Origin: Zygnema cylindricum
Taxonomy: Eukaryota; Streptophyta; Zygnematophyceae; Zygnematales; Zygnemataceae
Reading direction: 5' to 3'
Assembly: GCA_037447655.1 (NCBI GenBank)
Contig: JBBHKE010003120.1
Coordinates: 12,501-23,407, forward strand
Length of the DNA: 10,907 nt
In this document: piece after piece, positions 1 through 6,109 of the stretch
Layout of the letters: each line of letters begins with the position of its first letter
How positions within the stretch are numbered: the first letter of the stretch is position 1
Notes under the pieces: generated by a model
Told to the model about the DNA's origin: nothing
Seen by the model: the letters and a program-made list of their open reading frames with translations, nothing else
Database searches by the model: none
Made by a program: the position numbers and the translations under genes

Positions 1-3000
1 GACCTCCGGACGCGGGAAAATCGTCTCTTTTAGACTCGTTTTTGGGCAGGTATGTGTGTCAAAAACGGAACTTGTCATCAGACAAACGAGTTTTTTTTCT
101 GCTTGGCTCGGTTTCTGGGAGATGGGTGGGTTTTTCTTTAGCAATTTTTTTCTTTCTTTCCTTTTTTCTGCCGTAAATTGTTTTTGAACAGTTTTGTCCC
201 TTAGACTTTTTTCTTGGTGAGCGTTTTACAGTGTCTCTCTCCCTCTCTCCCTCTCTCCCTCTCTCCCTCTCCCCCCCTTTCCCTCCCTCTCTCTCTCCTG
301 CTCTCCTCCCCCCCCTTCTCCTCTCCCTCTCCCTCTCTCCCCTCCTCCACTCGGTGGTTCGATGTTGGCCAAGTCCGACTTTCTAGTTTCGAACTCTTGC
401 TCTCTGTCCCTCTCTATCTCTCTCTCCCTCCCTCCCTTCTCTTTGAAACTCTAATTGGAGTAAGAAAACGGAATATTTGATTCCCCCAATGTTGATCAAA
501 CACAAACATTTTTCTTAGGAATTTTTCTTTTTATGTAAGGTTTTTCTTAACTTAAGAATATCTTTTTTTTTTCTTTTTCAGGCCTTTGCAAGAGGGAGGG
601 GAGTTCCCAGAGAAGGAGAGGTGGGCTGCGAATGTGGTGGGCGAGTTACCGGTGAGTCGGTATTTAACCACATTGTTTGTCGTTTTTTGAGTTAAAAACA
701 CTTCGCTTTTCTAACCCAACGTCATAAAAATTGTGTTAATTGCAATAAGTAACTTTGGAAGGTAGGTAACCATTCCGGTCAGTATTGTACTGAATATCCT
801 AGTTTAGTTGTCCGTTGTTTTTACTCCAATTCATTATGTAGCGTAAACTAGGCCGAGTTATTGGTAAGTGTGTTTAACCACGTTTTTAGTCGTTTTTTGA
901 GTTGGTAACACTTCCGTTTCTTAACCCAGAGTCGTAAAATAGTGTTAATTACAATAAGCTACTTTTTGGAGCTTTGCGAACCATACTGACACTCATTCTT
1001 TGAGCGAATGTTCCTAGTTTAGTTGTGTTGTTTGTCCTCGAAGTCATGACGGAGTGTACAGTTCACCGAGGTACGGTGAGTATCTAACCACACTGTTAGT
1101 TGTTTTTTGAGTCAAAACACTTCTGTTTTTTGAACCCAAAGTCACAGCATAGTGTTAAGTACTAAACGTTACTGCTGGAGGTGTATTTTAAGCCACATCC
1201 GGTCATTTTTTGAGTGAATATATCCTGTTCAGTTGTCCATTATTTTTACTCGAAGTCATGAAACAGTGTAAACTACGCCATATTTTAGAACACCCCGTTT
1301 TTGAATAATTTTTCTCAGCCCCTTCTCAGCTTAAAGAATGAGTGGGCACAAAACAGAAAACTGTCTTACAATGACAGAGTGACAGGTGTGCACAGGACAA
1401 AATCATTTTGATGTGACAGTAAATGTGTCACTATGGCATATATGCGATAATATATGATAATTATTGTGATACTATGTCATGTATGTGACAATGTATGATA
1501 ATAAGTGTGACACTATGGCGGAGATGTGATAATATGTGAAAATGAATGTGACATTATGTTGTGCATGTGAGAATATGAGAATGTGCATGAGAATATGTGG
1601 TTGTGAGTGTGACACGATGGCCTATATGTGTTAATATGTGAAAATAAATGGGACAGACGGGAGCCGGTCGACAAGAAGGAGAGGCGGGAGCGGTTCTTGT
1701 TGTTCGAGAAGTGACAGATGTCGCACTTCCGGACCTCCTCAAGGATCCGGAGGCCCTCGCCCCGTTTGATGTTGCAGCGTTTGTTTATGACAGGTGGTGT
1801 TTTTCTCCCTCTCCCTCTCTTTCCCTCTCTCCCTCTCTTTCCCTCTCTCCCTCTTGTCCCCCCCCCCTCTCACTCTCTCATGCATTCTCTCTCTCATTTT
1901 ATTTTATATTTTGCATCCATTGTTTCCAGTTCCCATGCGGAAATCCTGGCATTGCTACAAAAAATCCCATCCTCCCTCCCTCCTCTTTTGCTCTCTATCT
2001 CTCTCACTCCCTCTCCTTCCCCCCACCCTCTCCCTCCCGCTTTCCCTCTCCATCTTGCTCTCCCTCTCCCACTCCCTCTCCCTCTCTCTCATTTTGTTCT
2101 ATATTTTGCGTCCCTTGTCTCCAGTTCCCATGTGGAGTCCTGGCATCGCTGCGCTGACCTCATCGAGGCGGTAGCCGGAGCGGCGGAGGGCCACGGCTAC
2201 GAACTTCCTTGTCTTTTAGTGGCCGCTAAAGACGACTTGCCGCCACATCCGGCTGTGTTTCCTCACTCGGCGAAGGTGAAAATTTTGTCCTCATCTGCCA
2301 CGCCATCATTTTGTTATTCCTTTTTCTCACTTGGCAAAGGCCAGAGTTTTGTCCTCATCTGTCATGTCACTATCTGATTTTTTCTTCGTCTTGTGTCATC
2401 ATCTCATTTTGTGATTTTGTCTTCATCAGTCATGTCATGTCCTGGTTTTGTCTTTTATTGGCGGCAAAAGTCAATTTGCTGCCGCATCCCGAAGGAAGGT
2501 TTCCTCGCTCCAGGTTATGTCAGAATTTTGTCCTCTTCTGTGACAACATCTCATATTTTTTGATTCTGTTTTCACCTGTCGTGTCATCATCTGATTGTGT
2601 CCCCAACTACCATGTTTCACTCTAGTGTTTGAAATTCTTTTTTTGTGCTCTTTTCTCTTCTCTCTACTTTTCTTTTTTCTCTATCCTTGTCTCTCTTCTC
2701 TTCTCTCTTCTCTTCCTCTCCTCTTCACTCCCTTCTCTCCCCTCCCCTTCCTTCAATCCCCTCATTTTTTCCTTATTTTGTCCTCAACTGCACTCGTCCC
2801 TGTCACGTGAATCCCCCCGCGATTTCGGTTTTTTAAGGATTATTTTAGAGTTTTATGGTTTTTTTAGGGATTTTAGTGTCTGTTGAAGCTACCCTTGTTT
2901 TCGTCCCCCGCCTCCCTCCGATCTTTCTTTCTATTTCCCCCCTCGATTTCACCGTTTTTTCTCTGTTTTTCACCGTTTTTCGCTGTTTTTCCCCTGTTTT

Positions 3001-4085
3001 TCGCTGTTTTTCCCTCCTTACAACCCTGTTCTTCTGTTTTCCACTATGTTTTTTTCTGTTCTCCCTATTTTTTTCCTTTTTCTTATCAGATTAGTGTGGA
3101 ATTGGGGCTCCAACCTTCCAGTTCATGTCACACGAACTCCTCTCAACCTGCGAAAACCTCCCTTTTTCCCCATTTCCCACCCGTTTTTTCCCATTTAAGT
3201 TGTTTTGTCCCTCGTTCTTTTTCCCCCCTGTTATATTCTTTTTCATAATCTTTTCTTTATCTGATTTGTCCGGAAATGAGGCTCCAACCTCCTCCCTGTC
3301 ACCTGAACTCTGCCCAACCTGCAAAAGCCTCTCTTTTTCCCAAATTTTACACCTGTTTTTTTCCCTTTCTTTTACCCCCTTTTGCCCCGTCTTCACCGTC
3401 GCACCCCCCCGTTTTTTCCCCGTCTTTTCACCATCTTTTTGCCATCTTTTTACTATCTTTTTACCACCTTTTCTCCATTTTTTCCTGTTCCCTCCATTTG
3501 AGCTTATGTTTCTTTCTTTTCTTTCTTTTCCCCCCCAGACTTGTGCGGAAATGGGCCTCCAGCCCCCCCTCCCTGTGAGTGCTCGCCTCGGGGACACGGC
3601 CGAGCTTTGGGCGAGATGTACTGCAGCCTCGGCTCGGCCCAACCGCAGCATCCCGGAAACTTCCACCATGAGATCCTCCAAGGCGTACCGCAGGATTCTC
3701 ATGCGCTCGGCGGCAATCACGTCAGGTGGGGGGAGAGGGAAGGGGAGGGAAAGGGAGTGGGAGGGAGAGGGGCAGAGGGAGAGGAGAGGGAGGGGATCGG
3801 CTGGTCTGTGTTGAGATGGAGGGAAGGGGGGAGGGAGGGGAGAGGGTATGATGATGATCGCGAGGATGTCGCTGCTGTTCATCTGTTTACTGGTACATCT
3901 TATTGTTTTTTGTTTTGGCTTTTGTCATTTTCCGTTTTTCCATTTGTTGTTGGTCTTTTCCGTTTCTATAGATTTTTCAACTTTCTACTTTTGTCTTTTT
4001 TCCTTTTGTGGCAGTTGGAGTGGCGGTGGCCGTAACTGTTTTTGTGGGATACCGAATCTATCTTCGCAGGAACTCTAGTCAGTAG
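1..4085 (+). CDS. MIRO: MIRO, mitochondrial Rho GTPase, 3' part (C-terminal GTPase domain and tail anchor); 5' end outside the window
   Basis: Exons read as 1-49, 582-651, 1657-1793, 2125-2275, 3539-3725 and 4015-4085 (stop TAG 4083-4085). All introns are GT-AG, in phases 2, 0, 2, 0 and 1, and join into one frame of 220 residues. In order I see the P-loop (DAGKSSLLDSFLGR), a segment ending ERWAANVVGELP, the strand FDVAAFVYDSS, the base-recognition motif AAKDDL, VSARLGD, SIPET, then a hydrophobic stretch (VGVAVAVTVFVGYRIYL) followed by RRNSSQ. This is the order of the second GTPase domain and tail anchor of plant MIRO proteins. The family has two GTPase domains flanking EF hands, sits in the outer mitochondrial membrane facing the cytosol, and controls mitochondrial shape and movement. 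The missing first half should lie left of base 1. The acceptor of exon 3 (1655-1656) lacks a pyrimidine tract but is the one that keeps the frame. Exons are much more GC-rich than those of the neighbouring CDC20. Introns 2, 3 and 4 hold decayed copies of this gene's own exon edges, listed separately. Confidence 0.9.
231..441. repeat. CT-rich low-complexity tract in MIRO intron 1
   Basis: Nearly pure CTCTCC/CCCTCT repeats fill about 231-355 and resume at about 399-441 after a short ordinary stretch. The tract is pyrimidine-rich on the sense strand. Translation gives only Ser/Leu/Pro strings, so I do not treat the open frame here (214-480) as coding. The rest of the intron (50-581) is T-rich and shows no gene. 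Confidence 0.9.
652..1287 (+). repeat. Three diverged tandem copies of a 212-base unit, each starting at an exon 2-type splice donor
   Basis: Units run 652-863, 864-1075 and 1076-1287. Each opens with a donor-like sequence (GTGAGT, GTAAGT, GTGAGT) preceded by a version of the last bases of exon 2 (CGAGTTACCG, CGAGTTATTG, CGAGGTACG). Shared blocks follow in the same order: TTAACCAC, GTCGTTTTTTGAGTT, AACACTTC, TAACCCA, GTGTTAA, CCTAGTTTAGTTGT and CGAAGTCATGA. By eye roughly two thirds of bases agree. Only the first donor is used in my gene model, because extending the exon past 652 quickly meets a stop. Confidence 0.85.
1425..1655 (+). repeat. Imperfect minisatellite of about 40 bases abutting the exon 3 acceptor
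   Basis: Repeating purine/T-rich blocks of the type GTGACACTATGGC then ATATGTGATAATATGTGAAAATAAAT recur with starts near 1425, 1466, 1505, 1548 and 1608. Spacing is about 40-43 bases, with one longer unit of about 60. The last unit runs directly into GGGACAG, the acceptor of exon 3. There is almost no pyrimidine tract before that AG. Confidence 0.75.
1801..1880. repeat. CT-rich tract at the start of MIRO intron 3
   Basis: TTTCCCTCTCTCCCTCTC-type repeats follow the exon 3 donor (1794), then comes a run of C. Open frames through it give Ser/Pro/Leu strings only and are not evidence of a gene. Confidence 0.9.
1886..1962 (+). pseudogene. Decayed tandem copy of the exon 4 acceptor region of MIRO
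   Basis: The stretch CTCTCTCATTTTATTTTATA through the acceptor TTGTTTCCAG (AG at 1928-1929) and on to about 1960 closely matches 2082-2155, which holds the true acceptor (AG 2123-2124) and the start of exon 4. The offset is 195 bases. The copied exon start reads SSHAE where the true exon reads SSHVE. One extra base then shifts the copy out of register with the true exon. The copied AG is intact. See the finding on a possible in-frame alternative acceptor. Confidence 0.85.
1970..2092. repeat. CT-rich tract between the two exon 4 acceptor copies
   Basis: CCCTCCCTCC and CTCCCTCTCC-type low complexity that continues to the pyrimidine-rich run before the true exon 4 acceptor. It belongs to the 195-base duplicated block (compare 1801-1890). 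Confidence 0.85.
2322..2440 (+). repeat. Short diverged copies of the exon 4 donor region
   Basis: The true exon end and donor (CCTCACTCGGCGAAG, donor GTGAAA at 2276, then TTTTGTCCTCATCTG at 2283-2297) recurs 64 bases on as CTCACTTGGCAAAG, then GCCAGA, then TTTTGTCCTCATCTG at 2347-2361. The donor GT has become GC. A third echo, TTTTGTCTTCATCAG, lies at 2415-2429, another 68 bases on. Confidence 0.75.
2444..2545 (+). pseudogene. Decayed copy of the 3' half of MIRO exon 4 with its donor flank
   Basis: Aligns with about 2205-2302 at an offset near 239. It still translates in one frame as CLLLAAKVNLLPHP followed by a shifted EGRFPRS, against CLLVAAKDDLPPHPAVFPHS in the true exon, so the G4-type AAKxxL motif survives. 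The donor position reads AGGTTATG. The flank TTTTGTCCTCTTCTG follows at 2526-2540, as after the true exon. It has no credible acceptor of its own, so I treat it as an exon relic inside intron 4. Confidence 0.8.
2636..2760. repeat. T/C-rich tract in MIRO intron 4
   Basis: TTCTCTTCTC and CCTCTCCTCT repeats, pyrimidine-rich on the sense strand. No coding signal. Bases 2761-2944 are T-rich with no clear feature except CCCTGTCACGTGAA at about 2799-2812, which resembles CCCTGTCACCTGAA in the exon 5 relic at 3264-3345. Confidence 0.8.
2945..3015 (+). repeat. Short tandem repeat, period about 10 bases
   Basis: CACCGTTTTT, CTCTGTTTTT, CACCGTTTTT, CGCTGTTTTT, CCCTGTTTTT and CGCTGTTTTT follow one another with little else between. 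The period matches roughly one helical turn. It lies within intron 4 between relics of exons 4 and 5. Confidence 0.85.
3090..3170 (+). pseudogene. Decayed copy of the exon 5 start of MIRO, first relic
   Basis: It begins right after an intact acceptor (TTATCAG, AG 3088-3089). It reads ISVELGLQPSS where the true exon at 3539 reads TCAEMGLQPPL. After about 40 bases it departs from the true exon but goes on matching the second relic (ACTC, CAACCTGC, AAAACCTC, CTTTTTCCC). No usable donor follows, so it is probably never an exon. Confidence 0.8.
3264..3345 (+). pseudogene. Decayed copy of the exon 5 start of MIRO, second relic
   Basis: It lies 174 bases after the first relic and 275 before the true exon 5. 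It reads ICPEMRLQPPPCHLNS, closer to the true TCAEMGLQPPLPVS than the first relic is. Its acceptor AG has become TG (3262-3263), so it cannot be spliced in at that edge. Homology to the first relic extends beyond the exon-like part into the following T/C-rich stretch. Confidence 0.82.
3399..3486 (+). repeat. Short tandem repeat, period about 11-12 bases
   Basis: Units of the type CACCATCTTTTT, GCCATCTTTTT, ACTATCTTTTT and ACCACCTTTTCT follow one another before the pyrimidine tract of the exon 5 acceptor. They are similar in style to the 10-base repeat at 2945-3015 but have a different core. Confidence 0.75.
3726..3846 (+). repeat. GA-rich, G-run tract directly after the exon 5 donor
   Basis: Intron 5 opens with GTGGGGGGAGAGGGAAGGGG and continues as purine-rich repeats for about 120 bases. 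This is the opposite strand bias to the CT-rich tracts in introns 1, 3 and 4. Several G runs of three or more lie one to three bases apart, which fits the usual G-quadruplex pattern in the sense RNA. The long open frames on both strands here are low-complexity artefacts. Confidence 0.85.
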
Positions 4086-4091
4086 GGGGGA

Positions 4092-4097
4092 AATAAA
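4092..4097 (+). terminator. Candidate poly(A) signal AATAAA just after the MIRO stop
   Basis: AATAAA lies seven bases after the TAG stop. That is very close for plant 3' UTRs, so the signal at 4267 is the better choice. Confidence 0.3.
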
Positions 4098-4266
4098 GGG
4101 AATTTTCCAATTTAAAATAGATAATCTATAAAAGAAACAAACCCAAAAATGGATTTCTGGAAAAAAAAAAGGATTCCTGGCACGGTTCTTTTGAAGGGAT
4201 GGAGAAGCTTGAAATTTGTGATACGCTAGGAAACCGTGGCGCTTCTCCTTTTTTTTTTTGTTGATA

Positions 4267-4272
4267 AATAAA
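4267..4272 (+). terminator. Candidate poly(A) signal AATAAA for MIRO
   Basis: AATAAA about 180 bases after the stop, preceded by a long T run (4251-4259) and followed by T-rich sequence. This arrangement fits plant poly(A) regions. The position is a prediction only. Confidence 0.45.
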
Positions 4273-4358
4273 ATTTTGAGGGACCTCTGGTTTCACTGTG
4301 TTTTTTTTTGTCCTCCCTTTCTTGTTGTATAGAGAAATTTTAACACGAAACGAAGTTT

Positions 4359-4362
<4 letters not shown>

Positions 4363-4390
<28 letters not shown>
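4363..4390. repeat. (TC)n microsatellite
   Basis: About 14 uninterrupted TC dinucleotides, bordered by a T run on the left and CCTCCCTC on the right. Confidence 0.95.
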
Positions 4391-4394
<4 letters not shown>

Positions 4395-4397
4395 CCT

Positions 4398-6109
4398 CGT
4401 ATTTGTCTTGATTTATCAATCATCATTTCAAGCCTTTAAAACTGCAAATCACAAAAATCGTGTTTCCATAACGTGAAACATCAAGTACAGTTTGTTCCCT
4501 CAATTACATTGGCCAAAAGATACACTATTAGTCCAATATCATATTATCCATTATATATATGAGATGATTTGGGATGTTTTGGAAATTTTGAATTTGCACT
4601 ATTCCGAAGAATAAAAGATTTGAATTGTAAAAAATAATAAATTTCTGAAGTTTTCTGAAAGTGCCCATTTACATTCACATGTTGCAAATCTGTTTCAAAT
4701 CGCATAAAAATAGATGCTTTTCAATGATTTTTAAAATACACCAACATCCACATTTTATACATTTTGTAGAAATCTCCGATCATCTGTTTGTATATTAAAG
4801 CATTATTTTTATGCACAAAAAAATGTGTATAGTACAAAAATGATATTCTGAAGCCCTTCAAACTTCGGATTGAGTCTGGAGTAGACTTAATTCTTCCGCT
4901 ACCTTCCTTTCCCTGATCTACATCCTAACAGATTGAAAACTTGTATCTACCTACGAGAAAGAAACCTTCAAAAAATTTCTGCATCAATTTATTTACATTT
5001 TCTTACATACATTCCTCAACCTTGGTTCAGAAGAGCTACCGTTTCCCCATTTCCTCCTTATAAAATCGGAGTAAATCGCCCTCCAGAACTCCATGGTTAT
5101 TGGAACACTACAGTTTACGTTTCAACTTTTGAGTAAGTAAAAAAGGTGAAGGTCAAAATTGTTTCAAAATTGAATACAGTGAAAACTAAAAATCGCTGAA
5201 TTGAATCGTCTTTAAATCCCGCATCTGAGCTTGGGAAAGTGAGTTATTTCTGGCCGTCGATTCTCGCTTATCGCCAAATCGTGAAACCTCCCTCCGATTT
5301 TGCCAAAGCATCGAACAGCCCAACAAAAGATAAAAGAAAAAAATAAACAACACTCGAAATCAAAAATGTATTCAATTTCATCAATTGTACAGTATTTTAA
5401 TTATAGAGCCTCCTCAAGGTTTGTTGGTTAAATCCAAATTACGGCAACATTCTGAAATGAATATAACGCCATGAAATGAAAAATAAATCTTGGGATTTCC
5501 ACGTTTCATGCTCAAGTTTTACCAACACAATGAAATATCTGTAAAATCTGTTAATGTTTTCTTTGCCAAAAAAATACAAACACATATAGCAGTTCACAAC
5601 GATGACGCGGAGTAAGCTCCATTGCTGACCTTTGGGGCACTTCATATACTGTGGTGGAGGAGGAAATATCCGTCCTCCCTGGTTAACATTTTATACCAAA
5701 ATCGACCAAATCGATAAATCGGTAAATGGAAGAAATGGCTAGGATTTCAACCACACATCTGACAGCGACGAATATACATTGCATTAGTTGATACGTTCAT
5801 ACACAAAAAAAAACAAATTAGAAATAAAGAAAAAAGAAGAGAAACAACAATCTGCAAACAAAATCCTACATTATCAGCTTAACTCTAAAGCCACTTTTGT
5901 GTTCCTATTTCATTCTGCAAAGAAAAAGAGCAACCAGAACAACAACGGAACAATTTCCTCAACAAGGAATCGCACATCAGGCTTGTAGACACAAAAACAG
6001 GCAACATTTCAGTTTAAGCAAAAAATATAAATGGTGCTGGGGCAAAGTAAGAGCCGGAAAATGCAAAAGGTAGAAGTGTCAGAAAAACTCCCCTATCATG
6101 TTGAAACAA
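4398..6109. other. AT-rich stretch between the convergent genes, no gene seen
   Basis: Many A and T runs, no splice-linked coding frame and no RNA gene that I can recognise. Short open frames (for example 4933-5136 on + and 5439-5645 on -) show no known motif and have ordinary noncoding composition. The right side should include the CDC20 3' UTR, whose poly(A) site I could not fix. ATTAAA on the minus strand at 5396-5401 is one weak candidate. Confidence 0.6.

Noticed and set aside
1-49. Reading exon 1 of MIRO in the frame giving SGRGKIVSFRLVFGQ, which would imply a broken P-loop
   Set aside because: The other frame gives DAGKSSLLDSFLGR and joins in phase 2 with exon 2 to give ERWAANVV, both strongly MIRO-like, so the P-loop is normal.
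1554-1742. Minus-strand open frame over the minisatellite
   Set aside because: The His/Thr-rich string comes from the repeat, with no homology signal.
1718-2377. Open frame of 219 codons on the plus strand as a separate gene
   Set aside because: Its only conserved part is MIRO exon 4. The rest is CT-rich intron in translation. It is kept only as support for a possible in-frame alternative acceptor.
3091-3882. Open frame of 263 codons on the minus strand
   Set aside because: It runs antisense across MIRO exon 5 and low-complexity CT/GA sequence; the protein is Pro/Ser/Lys-rich with no known motif, and the sense strand carries conserved MIRO residues with proper splice sites.
4933-5136. Plus-strand open frame of 67 codons between the genes
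   Set aside because: No recognisable motif, no splice partners, AT-rich context typical of noncoding DNA.
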